Assembly: GCF_963678635.1 (NCBI RefSeq)
Contig: NC_087070.1
Location: 21,435,461 to 21,499,460 of the forward strand
Source of the DNA: Symsagittifera roscoffensis
Taxonomy: Eukaryota > Xenacoelomorpha > Acoela > Convolutidae
Length of the DNA: 64,000 bases
Reading direction: 5' to 3'
Part shown: positions 19,968 through 32,534 of the stretch, one piece after another
How positions within the stretch are numbered: the stretch's first letter is position 1
How the letters are laid out: each line of letters starts with the position of its first letter
Notes under the pieces: model-generated
Told to the model about the DNA's origin: nothing
What the model saw: only the letters and a program-made list of their open reading frames with translations
Databases searched by the model: none
Program-made: the position numbers and the translations under genes

Positions 19968-22900
19968 TTTATGAACAGCAAAGCTGCTGGTCTTGCTAAC
20001 AGCACATTGTAAACCTATATATAACGGGTTATTTTGTTTTTTGTACCTATTTTTCAGTATCTTGTAGAAATTTCCATCCACTAAAACTAACTGCTCGTAT
20101 CGACTTACCGGACATTCGCGATTCAAATCGGGACTTATTTCGCCTGAATCATCTCGGCACGGCCGCAATCTTTTTATGAAAATTTGACATTTTCTACTCA
20201 ATCAAGGCATTTATACATCAAATGATTTATTTAACCAATCAATTTGTGGTAGAGAAATTTTCTTTTATAGTTGCAAATATTTGTAACTACTTGATTGACA
20301 AAAAAAATCAAAATTTCACAAAACAATATAAAAACTTCACCCTAATTCTCCTTTTTAGTCCAATTTGAGGCAATCAAAAAAAACTTAAGTTAGGGAACGC
20401 AAGCATTGCTAAGAATCATAAGAACTAGCTATAAATCATCAGTCCAAAATTCAGTTTATTATATATTTCCGAAAATAGTTAAACGCATCGTTAAACGCCT
20501 CTCAACCTTTTTCTCTTATTTTTATCAATTGCAAAAAATTTCAAAAACCAAGTGAGGGTGCCTTTTTTAAACCACGGTTTTTTTCAGGATCACGTTGCTG
20601 ACATTGAAGCTTTATTTTGCGCGGTTTGATTTTGATTTTTTAGCCTAAGTCACAATCAATTCAAAGCAGAACGGGTAAACGGCAACCCTCGCAACATAAA
20701 AAGGTTGATTAGCAAATTTTCGGTACTACTTAACTCGGCGCGACTTTCTGCGACCCCAAAGAGATAAGACAACAACCCCAACCCCTGCTTGCCCTGCTTG
20801 TTCACCGATAAGCTTAGCCCCCCACAATGCGCGAATTTGCGCGAATCAAAAAAAGTTAAGATGCTGAATGTCCAAAGTTACGTGCGAAATAGTGCAACAT
20901 TATTAAATAGGGGATGTTCGTAGCCAAAATGGAAGAAAGGAACTGACTAACGTGATGAGGAATCGATTGGAGATGCGACCGGGACAGGTCCAAGCCTCCC
21001 CGCACTTTCGACAAATTCTTCCCCCTTGATTCTGTCAACGGCTCTTTTTCGTCCCCGCCCCCCTCCACCTCACACGAACATGAATTTTTGTGGTGCAACG
21101 AGTGGTCTTACAAGGTTAGTTATGAAGACAGGCTTTATTGTTTTTTTTGTACCTGTTTTAGTATCCTGTCGAAAAATCTGACAACTCAAACTAGTTGCTC
21201 ATATCGAATTTCCGAACATTCACGATTCAAGTCGGGACTTTGTTCGCCAGAATAATATCAGCGCGACTGCAATAATTTGACCATTTTGCACGACCGTTTT
21301 GTGTTCAAACTCGACTTGGCGCGTCTCAAGTCGTGGATTTCTGGACTTTCGCGAACCAGGTCGCAATTTTGCGCGACTCAAAAACCTATGAGTCATTGCG
21401 AAATTTCGGCCACGCCATCCCGGTACTCAATCGCAAATTGATTCGCGGGCCTCGACCCGGGTATACAAATCTGTGATGGCTGTTTGTGCAGTTTACATCT
21501 TTCCAGTAGCTCTGTTGCTTTATTTCAGATACTATTCTACTAGCATTGCATGCAACAGCGACAGCGTTTATGAACAAAAATGTGGTTTCATGGTTGTGCT
21601 GATTTGTTTCGTCGCTATTGGAAGTAAGTCAAAATTTAAACCAAAAAAACAACTCAAATCGTATACGAAATACAGGCTGTTTTCAAAATGTGTTTATTTA
21701 TAAATCGTCTCTCGTTTCAAAAGATATTTGGGTTACTGGTGTGATTTTTTTCAGTAGGCAGCAAAAATTGCCAAATTTTGATGTATATTTTTATTGAGTT
21801 GGATTGTTTTTGCTCACGCATGTTTTCCCTATTTAATGATAAAAGTAATAACCATCATAATAATGATTTGTTTCCAACATAGTTTCACAAAAATCAAAAT
21901 AAGTTATATAAATGACCACTTGAAAGAACCCAATCTGGGAGATCATCATTATACAAATTTTGCCTGTTTTCGGAAGAATAAACTGCTGGCTGCGCCATGA
22001 GATAATCCCTAAATCTTATCTGAAAACTAGACTAATAATACAGTTGAATTAATAGTAAAGTTTAATAAGTAAGTATGGATCAATGAATAGAAGATAACTA
22101 TAATCTCTCAATAGTTAACTCAGAGTGAGTCTCAGTACTTAGCACCATCAAGTTGTTAGAACAATCAACGTGATTGACAGGTCTTTAATTAGTGTTATTC
22201 AAATGATCTCTAACATTAATAATAATAAGGTATAACGACCCCTATCTTAGGTGGTCTACTCACTACCACCACATTTATGAACAGCAAAGCTGCTGGTCTT
22301 GCTAACAGCACATTGTAAACCTATATATAACGGGTTATTTTGTTTTTTGTACCTATTTTTCAGTATCTTGTAGAAATTTCCATCCACTAAAACTAACTGC
22401 TCGTATCGACTTACCGGACATTCGCGATTCAAATCGGGACTTATTTCGCCTGAATCATCTCGGCACGGCCGCAATCTTTTTGTGAAAATTTGACATTTTC
22501 TACTCAATCAAGGCATTTATACATCAAATGATTTATTTAACCGATCAATTTGTGGTAGAGAAATTTTCTCTTATAGTTGCAAATATTTGTAACTACTTGA
22601 TTGACAAAAAAAATCAAAATTTCACAAAACAATATAAAAACTTCACCCTAATTCTCCTTTTTAGTCCAATTTGAGGCAATCAAAAAAACTTAAGTTAGGG
22701 AACGCAAGCATTGCTAAGAATCATAAGAACTAGCTATAAATCATCAATCCAAAATTCAGTTTATTATATATTTCCGAAAATAGTTAAACGCATCGTTAAA
22801 CGCCTCTCAACCTTTTTCTCTTATTTTTATCAATTGCAAAAAATTTCAAAAACCAAGTGAGGGTGCCTTTTTTAAACCACGGTTTTTTTCAGGATCACGT

Positions 22901-24314
22901 TGCTGACATTGAAGCTTTATTTTGCGCGGTTTGATTTTGATTTTTTAGCCTAAGTCACAATCAATTCAAAGCAGAACGGGTAAACGGCAACCCTCGCAAC
23001 ATAAAAAGGTTGATTAGCAAATTTTCGGTACTACTTAACTCGGCGCGACTTTCTGCGACCCCAAAGAGATAAGACAACAACCCCAACCCCTGCTTGCCCT
23101 GCTTGTTCACCGATAAGCTTAGCCCCCCACAATGCGCGAATTTGCGCGAATCAAAAAAAGTTAAGATGCTGAATGTCCAAAGTTACGTGCGAAATAGTGC
23201 AACATTATTAAATAGGGGATGTTCGTAGCCAAAATGGAAGAAAGGAACTGACTAACGTGATGAGGAATCGATTGGAGATGCGACCGGGACAGGTCCAAGC
23301 CTCCCCGCACTTTCGACAAATTCTTCCCCCTTGATTCTGTCAACGGCTCTTTTTCGTCCCCGCCCCCCTCCACCTCACACGAACATGAATTTTTGTGGTG
23401 CAACGAGTGGTCTTACAAGGTTAATTATGAAGACAGGCTTTATTGTTTTTTTTGTACCTGTTTTAGTATCCTGTCGAAAAATCCGACAACTCAAACTAGT
23501 TGCTCATATCGAATTTCCGAACATTCACGATTCAAGTCGGGACTTTGTTCGCCAGAATAATATCAGCGCGACTGCAATAATTTGACCATTTTGCACGACC
23601 GTTTTGTGTTCAAACTCGACTTGGCGCGTCTCAAGTCGTGGATTACTGGACTTTCGCGAACCAGGTCGCAATTTTGCGCGACTCAAAAACCTATGAGTCA
23701 TTGCGAAATTTCGGCCACGCCATCCCGGTACTCAATCGCAAATTGATTCGCGGGCCTCGACCCGGGTATACAAATCTGTGATGGCTGTTTGTGCAGTTTA
23801 CATCTTTCCAGTAGCTCTGTTGCTTTATTTCAGATACTATTCTACTAGCATTGCATGCAACAGCGACAGCGTTTATGATAGTTAGCATTGCTTTGTTTTG
23901 AGCCGCTACGTGCAATGAACAAAAATGTGGTTTCATGGTTGTGCTGATTTGTTTCGTCGCTATTGGAAGTAAGTCAACATTTAAACCAAAAAAAAACTCA
24001 AATCGTATACGAAATACAGGCTGTTTTCAAAATGTGTTTATTTATAAATCGTCTCTCGTTTCAAAAGATATTTGGGTTACTGGTGTGATTTTTTTCAGTA
24101 GGCAGCAAAAATTGCCAAATTTTGATGTATATTTTTATTGAGTTGGATTGTTTTTGCTCACGCATGTTTTCCCTATTTAATGATAAAAGTAATAACCATC
24201 ATAATAATGATTTGTTTCCAACATAGTTTCACAAAAATCAAAATAAGTTATATAAATGACCACTTGAAAGAACCCAATCTGGGAGATCATCATTATACAA
24301 ATTTTGCCTGTTTT
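19658..24314. repeat. 2306-bp direct tandem duplication with 7-bp junction homology
   Basis: Copy one is 19658-21963 and copy two starts at 21964. The unit contains the gag leader, primer site, 5' LTR and the outer palindrome arm. The breakpoint shares CTGTTTT: it occurs in the retroelement at 19658-19664, in the arm at 24308-24314 and once at the junction 21964-21970. That is the footprint of microhomology-mediated joining or template switching. Confidence 0.85.
21998..22273 (-). repeat. Duplicated 5' LTR with primer-site stub
   Basis: A 276-bp LTR identical in structure to 19692-19967, followed on the minus strand by the primer site and about 20 nt of leader (21964-21997) before the sequence switches to palindrome arm. 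It arose by the 2306-bp duplication, not by a separate insertion, because both flanks are duplicated with it. Confidence 0.85.
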
Positions 24315-24445
24315 CTCTGAGAGCAAAAAAGAACAGGTCTTAATTGGGATTATGGAGAAAGTTGTTAATTTCATTCTGCAAATCATTTCAAAAAAAATTG
24401 GAAAACGTGTTGTGAGACAGTTGTAGGTTTTTCGAGTTCTGGTGA

Positions 24446-24699
24446 AACAGATGAAAAAATATGATGTTTTTTAAAATTGATGACTAACTTTTTCACTTGT
24501 TTTCTTTATACTCGTTTTGAGAATGATGTCATTTGCAGAGTTTGTCGGATGTGACTATTGTGCTCAGAGTCACAGATTCACATTCACCGCGAATAATTTT
24601 ACAGATAAGTTTCAAGATTTAATATGAAGAAGCTCTTTTTTCATTTTAAGTTTTCATTTTTCCTCCAATAAATAAATTGATTCGAAGTTTAAGTTGATG
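24446..24699. other. Unannotated spacer
   Basis: AT-rich sequence between the palindrome end and the non-LTR RT relic. I see no gene or repeat here. Confidence 0.5.
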
Positions 24700-25250
24700 T
24701 TGAGATCAGTTTTGTCAAGGTTTGATTTGGAAGTCGACCCGTATATTAACACGCCATATTGATCAACAAGTTTAACGTATGTTCAGTAAAAACTGGTTCA
24801 GTTGCTATTCATTTAAAATCTTACGCAGTTGATAAATAATTCCACAGAATTTATTAAGCTTAGTTTTAGCATTATCAATGTGATCTTTGTTATTTAGTCT
24901 ATTATCGAGATAAAAACCCAGATATTGAAAAACGGATTTTTGCCCTATGTCTTTGTAGTGAATTTTCCTTGAATAGTTGTTTTTTTAATCCGTTTTGTCA
25001 ACATATTTGTTTTAATTTTATTTAAGTTCAAAGTCAAATTGCTTTCAACCAACCATTCATGTTGCTTTCATCAATGCACTTTTTTCAAGGTTTTTAATCA
25101 ATATTGATTTTTCACACTGAATTTTGATGGCTGTATCATCGGCCTAGAGATTTGTGTTTGTGTTTGCATCCAAACTAGGTATATCATTAAAAAACAGAAT
25201 GAAAGTAGAGACCCTAGAATTAAGCCATGTATTTTGCAGCATTTTTTTTG
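24700..25250 (-). pseudogene. Non-LTR retrotransposon reverse transcriptase relic (Jockey/CR1-like)
   Basis: Minus-strand translation in shifting frames gives the tail of a non-LTR RT. A degraded L-L-S-F-C-F block lies near 25200. An E-W-L-V-E-S-N-L-T-L-N-L-N-K segment follows, which is typical downstream of the catalytic site. A degraded block then matches the F-K-Y-L-G-F-x-L-D-N pattern, with L-I-N-S-V-E and Q-Y-G-V-L-I-Y-G blocks after it. Many stops and shifts. There is no 3' tail or target duplication I can define. The presence of non-LTR elements supports an animal host. Confidence 0.6.
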
Positions 25251-25289
25251 TTTTGCGATTTGATTCTGTTGATACTTACAAACTGCTTA

Positions 25290-25812
25290 CGTTCAGATAC
25301 TGAATATTCGCTGCATTTTGTGCTGAAAAAAGCTTCTATAGTGCTAAATTAAAACAACCGGATAAAATGAACTACAGCAGAATTTTAATTTTGCCTAACT
25401 CAACTTTGGTTATAGTTGGCAAAAAATTGATGAGAACGGAAAATTCCCAAAGTGTTGCATTTTTTTTCATGGTGCATGTTTATCAAATTCGAACCAAAGT
25501 TACACCTTTCAAACAGGCGGAAGTTAACAGGTACAACTGTAGTTATCCTTACAACAATTGACCCTGTTTAGCTCCTCACTTTTGAACCAAAGGAATTGGT
25601 CCGTTCAAACAGTGTTAATTTGGTTTGACAGTTCGCTAAAAAATTGCGAAATTAAAAAAAGTAGTAAAATTCAAGCAGGACATTTATAACCAAACTTGAG
25701 AAAAACTATTTCAAAAGTCCTGTTTTAGTTCACTTTATCCAGTTGTTTTAATTCAGCACTAGAGTAGCTTGTTCAGCATAAAAGGCAGCGAAAACTCAGT
25801 AAGTCGGAAAAC
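25290..25812. mobile_element. MITE with ~130-bp inverted ends
   Basis: The left end (25290-25425) and right end (25680-25812) are imperfect reverse complements. Shared blocks include TTCAGCA(C/T)AAAA, GCACTA(T/G)AG and GGTTGTTTTAATT. The ~250-bp middle has an open 64-codon frame without recognisable features. Superfamily and target duplication are not clear. Confidence 0.6.
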
Positions 25813-25817
25813 AAGCA

Positions 25818-25985
25818 TGAACAAAAACAAGCGTGAACAAAACCAATGAAATATATTATCAAAATTTGGCAGAGTTTCACTGCCTACTGCAAAAGTTCAC
25901 TTCAAAAACCCAAATAATAATGAAACGAGAGAAAATTTCTAAGTTGAAAGTTTTGAGAACACCCTTTGGAAGTAAACGGTAAGTC
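25818..25985 (-). repeat. Diverged fragment of the palindrome end
   Basis: It resembles 10230-10395 in the palindrome arm, sharing the order ATATATTATCAAAATTTGGCA, then CCCAAATA, GAAACGAGAGA and GAAACACCCT-like blocks, but with many differences. It shows that the palindrome's end sequence exists as an older dispersed family. Confidence 0.6.
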
Positions 25986-26834
25986 TTGAAACATGAAATT
26001 GTGTAATTTAGTATAAAAACTTCTATCCTTACTAGCTGCCGTAAAATTTTTCCCAGTTTTTGGTTAGGTCTTGAATAGTTTTATTTTGCATTATAATCCC
26101 AAAAAAAGTCAACTGACGAGCAGAAGCATTACTATGTATCCTGCTCTCAAGGAACAAAATGTTGGGGGTTTCGACTTCAACAATAGTCACCGCTCGAGAG
26201 TTAGACAGTTTTATCCAGTATATAAGAATGAACAACAACGCAATTTTTTATCTAGTTTTCGAATGTAGTTTTTTATCAGCTCCGTAGCAGCTGTGCGTCG
26301 TAAAAAGCTGAAAAGCTGGAATCTAGGTACTTTTTTTTCCTGGACAATTAGTTTCGAGCTGTTGCAATTTACGAAGCCAAACTCTATACTGAATAGGTGC
26401 AAAATTTGGGCGGTATAGACTCTATGGAATCCAGATACAAGTCTTTAAACATGTTCAATTTTTTCCAAACTATTACAGAAAACGAAAGAAAAAAATGAAC
26501 AAAAAGCGCTTCCCTGGTGCGGAATTCGTTTTCATCTCAAAAAGTACGCTGGCAGTTTCGCCTCGTAAAAACTTTTAGCAGTATTTAGGGTTGAGGAACT
26601 TGCATGGTGTCATAGTGCTAAATTAGACATTCGAGTTGTTATTTAGTTCTTGCTAGTTTCTCCTGTCAATCATTCCAGTTATTTCTAGTGCTAGACATCA
26701 TTGACAGATTTTTGGCCTTCGGAGTGTCTGACACCTTTGGATGACCTCTGAAACATTGTCTTTGTGATCTAGGATACGATTAAGTTGTATATGCAAAAGG
26801 ATTTAATTCAAGTATAAAATATGCATTTTTAACT
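25986..26834 (+). other. Spacer and probable 5' LTR of the second gypsy element
   Basis: No gene is supported. The stretch before 26835 should be the 5' LTR of the gypsy element because a primer site follows it directly. The left LTR border is not determined: no 3' LTR is present to compare, and a TGTCATAG near 26608 is only a candidate start. Confidence 0.35.
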
Positions 26835-29800
26835 TGGCGCAGCCAGCAGGCCCAATAGGGGGAACAAATCCACTTGGAATTACATCCTTTTGGCCGCCCA
26901 AATGTGCAGAGCCACCGACGTTATGGGAGTTTTTGGTGAATCGCTTCCAGTGGAGAATAGTTGCGAAACTTTCTATAAATCCGATGAATTTCTACTTCGC
27001 TAGTACGCTGGACGCTGCGTTGCCGGAAAAAAGTTGACGTGAAAAACCGGTTAGAGTCGAACAAACTCTAACTTCGATATACCTGTGCCTGAGGGAGAAA
27101 GGACAGGACAAATTTCACAAACAAAAGTCACATCTGGATTTGGAGGCCTCGCTTTTTCCAAGGGTGCTCGATGCGATGGAAGGGGAGTTCAAGAAGGAAC
27201 GTAATGAAACATAGGAAGTCTTTCAGCTACTGTCAAGGAAGCAGCGGACTGAGGAGTCCTTAGAGCAGTTTCATGCTTTGCTCAGTGGACTAGCGGCGCG
27301 TTGCTCTTTCGAGGCATTGGAAGCAAGTTCACGGTTGACATGACGACTCGCGAGGCTCAAAATGAGTTATGTAGAGCCACAAAAACCCCGGAAAAAGCGT
27401 ATCGTCTTGCTTTTTACTAAAGGCGGGGGGAGAAATATGCTAAAACTTACGTTTCAACCGGAGGCGCAGCTACGAGCAAGCTTCGGGCAAGCTTCGGGCT
27501 GCAAATCAAGACGGAAACGGTGGGAGTTATCAGAGGTGGATACCGGAACAACCGGGGGAGAGGCCGCAGCCAAACCCAAGGCCGAGGACAGTACCGAGGA
27601 GGGACGAATGAGGGAGACAGTAGATGTTATACTTGTGATAAACCCTGTTTCACATGGAACCACATGAACGAATGTGCAACCGAGAACTTTACCTGCAACT
27701 TTCGTGGAAAACTCGGACATTTCGAGCGTATCGCCGTGCCAAGAAAAACAATAGGGGGAGATCATCGGTCGGAATGATTTAAGGGCCGGATTGTCAAGAG
27801 CAATTTAAATCGGAAGAAACGAAGGATGATCAATCGGAACATGAAAGCTCAGTGGGATGGGTGAAAAATTCCCAAGAAAAACAAGTCCAGTCGTGGGATT
27901 CTGACAACTCGAGGGACTACATGGTGATGGCGGTTAGAGCAAAGAAAAATGCAGAGCTACGAGTGGCGGGCGCAAAACTTCCTATTAAAATCAACGGGCG
28001 GAAGACAAGCGTGTGGATTGTTAGTGGGTCACCAATCTCGATATTTACCATTGGGGATTTTTGGAAAAATTAGGCGCCGCAGGCATAAAAATGCAAGATG
28101 TCAAGCCGAAGCACCAAGAGTTTCGCGACCACTGAAATAACTCTATACGCTTACTGGGGACAATAAGAGTGGAGCTGGTGTCCAATGGCTAGCTGACAAC
28201 GGCGTCAATCAATGTCAACGGAGGAACTCGACCATCCATCATTGGACTGGATTTGAGGACCGAATTGGGATTGCAACTAAACCAGAAGAAGCCAGGCCAA
28301 AAAGGAATGTCAATACAGGATGAGACCGCCTCTTACGACGACACTAAATTGGAGAAATGGCAGGGTTACTTCAGTAAGTTCTTCGCTAATCTCTTTAAAC
28401 AGGTATGAAAAATACGTAACTATAATGTACAAGCCAAATTTTTCGCAAATCTCATGCCGATTCAACAAAAATGACAAAGGGTGCCAATAACACTCCAAGA
28501 AAATGTCGATGGGGAAACTGATAAATTAATCAAACAAGGGCATATAAAAAATTAGAAGACTGCTCGAATAAGTTTTTTTATATCTCCGATATTGATTACG
28601 GTCAAGAAGGACGGCTCGGTAAAACTCGTTTTCTGAGCACGCAAATTAAAAAACAGGTGTATAAGAACAAGTACCAAATGCCGAGCATCGAGGAACTAAT
28701 GAACGCCGTCGGCCAAACGATAAGTGAAAAGAAATCGGGCGAAATATACTTCTCCACTATGGATCTAACGTATGCGTACAAACAACTGCCGCTAATTCAA
28801 GATACCAGTCTGCATTGTAATTTCTCTTTAGCCGGTGGTATATCGACAGGAACGTATAGATTTGAAACCGGGTTTTACGATCTAACCACAATGCCGGCGG
28901 ATTTCTAAAAAGTAATGGAACCGATCCTATCGGAATATCCACAGGCACAATCGTCAATCGAAGATATGTTAGTAGTAACTAAAGGCTCCGAAACAGAGCA
29001 TTTATCAACCGTGGTGAGAATCCTAAGGAAGTTAGACAAAACAAAGATTTCATTGAAGCTAACGAATTGTATTTTTACCAAAATTATGTGAATGGTTAGG
29101 AGATAAAGTTACGTCGACCAGATTAACGCCGCACACTCGGAAATTGGAGCCAATCAATGCAATGAAACCGCCCCGCAAAATATCTAAACTAAAATCTTTT
29201 ATGGGGTCAATTCACAGTCAACACAAATGTTTACCGGCATTGACAGAGTCATCAGCCCCGTTGAGATCATTATTAAGCAAGAAAAAACGAATACCCATGA
29301 ACAGCTGAGTGTCAGGAAAATTTGAAAAATTTAAAAATTCAGGTGGCAAACATCGTGGAACCTTGGCATTTTGACGCGCATAAAGATATTAGGAGAGTGT
29401 GCGACGCTAGTCTAAATGGATTGGGGACCGTATTAGAGCAATTTGGTACCGAAAGGTGGAGGCCAGTTTCGTTTGCATCGCGTTATTTAAATGACGCCTA
29501 AAAACGGTACTCCACAAAAGAACTAGAAATTCTCGCCGTAGTCTGGGGGCAGAATACTTCAAGAATTGTTTTCTAGGACGGAAATTTCAAGTAAATACAG
29601 ATCATAAAGCGCTAGCGTCAGTTTTAAACGGAAAAAATATGAATAACAAAACAGTGTTTAGTCGGTTAACAAGATGGCTCGGTATAATAATTCCGTTCGA
29701 CTTTGAGTTGGAACATAAGCCAGTGGCGAAAATCGCTCTAGCGGACTATTTTTCTAGACATCCGAACATTGAAGCAAAAACTTTGTCGGCTTACGACAGC

Positions 29801-30920
29801 ATGTTCACTGTCGCAAAAATTATTTCAATTCAAAGAGCCCTCAGTTAAAAAACAAAGTTATCCAGAGATCCGGAAACTGTACATACTAATAAGGATAACA
29901 TTGTAATATCGAACCGTAAAATTGGTAGACAAACATCGCAGCTCTAGGGCGAGCGATCATGCAACGACAAGCCAATCAATCAGAGTTCAGATATTTGAAT
30001 ATGCCGACGGTCACGAGACAAACCGCGCCGACGGTCAAACGTCTATATAAATAGATTAGTTGGAGCGATTAAGAATTAATAACACAGTCACACATAATCT
30101 ATTCATAACAAACTTCATTTGTTATGGACAAATCAATTCGAAAATTACAGAAAATTTTAGAACGCCATCCTTCTATAATCAGTAGTGACGAAGATGAAGT
30201 GGAAGAGTTAGTCGGAGAAGGAAACCTAAATGCAATCACTACGGAGGCGAATAGTACAAAAGTAACACAACCTTATCAATTCCTTCTTAAATTCCTGGTG
30301 AAACAATTCCCGCTGTTGTCCCAGCTAACTTACTTATGTCTATATTCCCTCGTAATTGTAAGATAGTTTCCAAGGCCACCGCGTCACCGGACTTATTCAA
30401 CCTTCGGCTTGTTGAGTCTCAATATGCATTGGATCCCCAACTAGAAGCTGTTTATCAGTAAATTAAATGTAAGTACCCCGATACCGCATCGAAAAATTAT
30501 GCGATTAACTAGTTTTATGCACAATTTTTTAATGATTGCCATATTAAAGAAAACTGTTTGTAGATGGACGAAAAGTGTTAATCATTCCAAACACCCCTCA
30601 GAAAGCAATCAACAATCGACTGTATTACTATCATCGCGGCAAAAAAAACATGTTTGCGGCGGCAGAGTAAATCTGATTTCCACATATCCATCGGAATATA
30701 GCGTCTATCACGGATAACTTCCAGGAGTGCATACTCGTCGGTAAAAATTTAAAACTAATGCGTACTAAAGATGACTTGAGTAAAAATCCCGAACCAAAGG
30801 AGCCCAATATGGCCTTACAGTTGGAGTTTTAGGGAGCCATAAACTACCTGCAGGAATCCAAAAAGTACGTGATAGTACTGGTGGATGGATTCTCGTTCGA
30901 TCAGCAAAAGTGTAAAGGTC
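26835..30920 (+). pseudogene. Second Ty3/gypsy element, gag-pol heavily mutated and 3'-truncated
   Basis: The primer site TGGCGCAGCCAGCAG (26835-26849) is identical to that of the 16984-19967 element. Gag shares the S-F-W-x-P/G-K-x-A-E-P-P block at its start. Degraded zinc-knuckle sequence lies at 27630-27750 and a protease relic near 28010, with V-S-G in place of D-[ST]-G. RT is at 28620-29100, where the D-D of the catalytic motif reads E-D (I-E-D-M-L-V-V). RNase H is at 29390-29800 (C-D-A-S; N-T-D-H-K-A-L-A). The HHCC zinc domain and the first strand of the integrase core run from 30380 to 30905. Sequence similarity stops in the integrase core and no 3' LTR is seen. Many stops and frameshifts. 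Confidence 0.82.
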
Positions 30921-32324
30921 ACAAAAACTTAATCGAATTCTAATTTCGAGAAAGTTTTAACAATTTCGTTTTTTCAAGTTTCCAGTTAACATTCCCAGTT
31001 TGTTTGTTCCCAGTTTAAAAAAGTTAACCCAGTAGCAAAAAAAAACGGTTTGAAAATGTTCAGTTTTTGGTCCGAGTTCGAGCGAGAAAAGCAATCGAGT
31101 GACGCTCGTGATCTAAAAATTGTTCATTTAGGATCAGTGTTTTTGATTTTATTTTTAAAAAATTTCGCAGATATTTTTTTTTTGATTTTCTTCATATGCT
31201 CAACTCAAAATTGTTTGCAAATTGAAATACAAATTACGCAACTACGCTCTCCCATAAAGCAAATTCAAATAACCGAAACAAAACGTGTCAGAAAGTTTAC
31301 CTGCGTTTCGAAAGTTTACCTGCGCTTAAAAAGTTTTGTCTTATTGCAAAAGCGCATGCTAGAAGGTCACTGTTTGCTCCGAAATTTATAGTATGCAAGC
31401 AGCACAGAAAAACCCCAAATTTAGCTTTTAATTTTTTGTTAGTTTTGAGATACGCCTGCGGCGAGTTGAAATTCTCGGACGTGTTCAATTTTACCACAAA
31501 CCAGTTTTTCGAAGAAAAACTGTTCAATGCTGTGTTATTTTTAAAGGGACTCAAACTTCAAGAACTAAGGCCCAGAACCAATTCTTGATTCACGGTCGTT
31601 TTATAAGTCAACGATGATTTGTAGATGATCAGTGATAAATAAGCGATAATGCTTTTTTCAATTATCGATTCAACTTATGGATGAATTACTGATAATTTGT
31701 TCATCGATCAATCAGCAATATTTCATCAATGAATTAGCGCTGGGACATTCTAAAGTTTTCCATGCTGACTAAATGATAAGAAAGATTTTTGAAAAGTAAA
31801 TTCAACTTTCGTGTAAAAATCTGCCATGATATTTTATCAGAACGAAAAAATAAGAGTGACTGATATCAGAAATCATTCTAGAAATATCATGTTTTCCTTA
31901 CAAAAATTTTGAAATCGATTATAATGATTTCCTTTGAGAAAATTGCAAGAAAAACCACAAAATAAGTTGCTGCAGTAACCCTTTGGTATCATTTTTGTGA
32001 AAAAATTTTGCCTATCGATTTTTTTCATGATAAGTGAAGTTCACTATACTGAACAAACGCAATAAATAAATCAATTTGAAAAAAAAATAGATGATCATAG
32101 TGTATCCTTTCATGGATCAGACTTCATCAGTATTTCTGACTAAATTACCAATAATCATAGTTCAAGGATAAAATGATGACCTATTGATGTACTTTTTAGA
32201 TTTTTCAACAATTCAGGAAACTTTACTTACAAACCATTATCTCATATTTGGACCACTCACACTCGATTTGGAAAAACATGTTTTCTTCGAAGATGCTCAT
32301 TGCAAGGTCAGCAATTGAAACGAT
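30921..32324. other. Gene-poor spacer
   Basis: AT-rich. A 113-codon plus-strand frame (31050-31391) has no recognisable domain and low-complexity Phe/Leu runs, so I treat it as chance. 31600-32170 contains many TGAT/ATCA-rich short repeats but no defined element. Confidence 0.4.
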
Positions 32325-32534
32325 ATGAAAAATTTAAATCGAGAAGACAATTATTATTGTTCAAAAATTGTTTCAGCCGTTTTTGGTACAGCGGCTGCTG
32401 CATATTTGACGGAAAAATTCGATAAAGGTTTGAGACAGGTTCAGTTTGCAATGGCTATGCATTGGCTTTGTTTCTGTATGGAAGTGCTATGCCTTATAAT
32501 GGCCTGTATAGCTGCCTTCTGCAAGAAAAACTAA
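32325..32534 (+). CDS. Possible small membrane protein or exon
   Basis: A 69-codon frame from ATG to TAA. A hydrophilic start (N-R-E-D-N-Y-Y) leads to a hydrophobic Ala-rich segment, a short basic turn (E-K-F-D-K-G-L-R) and a second hydrophobic Cys-rich helix ending K-K-N. The two-helix layout and compositional evenness look protein-like. No family is recognised and no splice partners are found, so it may be a lone exon or chance. Confidence 0.25.
   Translation: MKNLNREDNYYCSKIVSAVFGTAAAAYLTEKFDKGLRQVQFAMAMHWLCFCMEVLCLIMACIAAFCKKN

Larger units (their letters stand above)
14191..24445. repeat. Right arm of the giant palindrome, enlarged by insertion and duplications
   Basis: The reverse complement of the left arm is split into an inner part (14191-15551, repeated 16177-16983) and an outer part (19968-21963, repeated 22274-24445). 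An LTR retrotransposon and its duplicated fragments lie between them. The blocks CAGGATCACATTGCTGACGT and CCCACAATGCGC and the two-TM exon can be followed in both arms. Removing the retroelement and the duplications gives an arm collinear with the left one. Confidence 0.85.

Noticed and set aside
21998-22273. A solo LTR from an independent insertion
   Set aside because: It carries the primer site and leader stub and is flanked by duplicated arm sequence with the CTGTTTT junction, so it is part of a tandem duplication.
27454-27765. 103-codon minus-strand ORF opposite the second gypsy Gag
   Set aside because: Antisense shadow of the Gly/Arg-rich Gag region; the plus strand has the zinc-knuckle remnants.
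31050-31391. 113-codon plus-strand ORF
   Set aside because: Low-complexity Phe/Leu content, no motif, no partner exons, and lies just beyond the truncated gypsy element.
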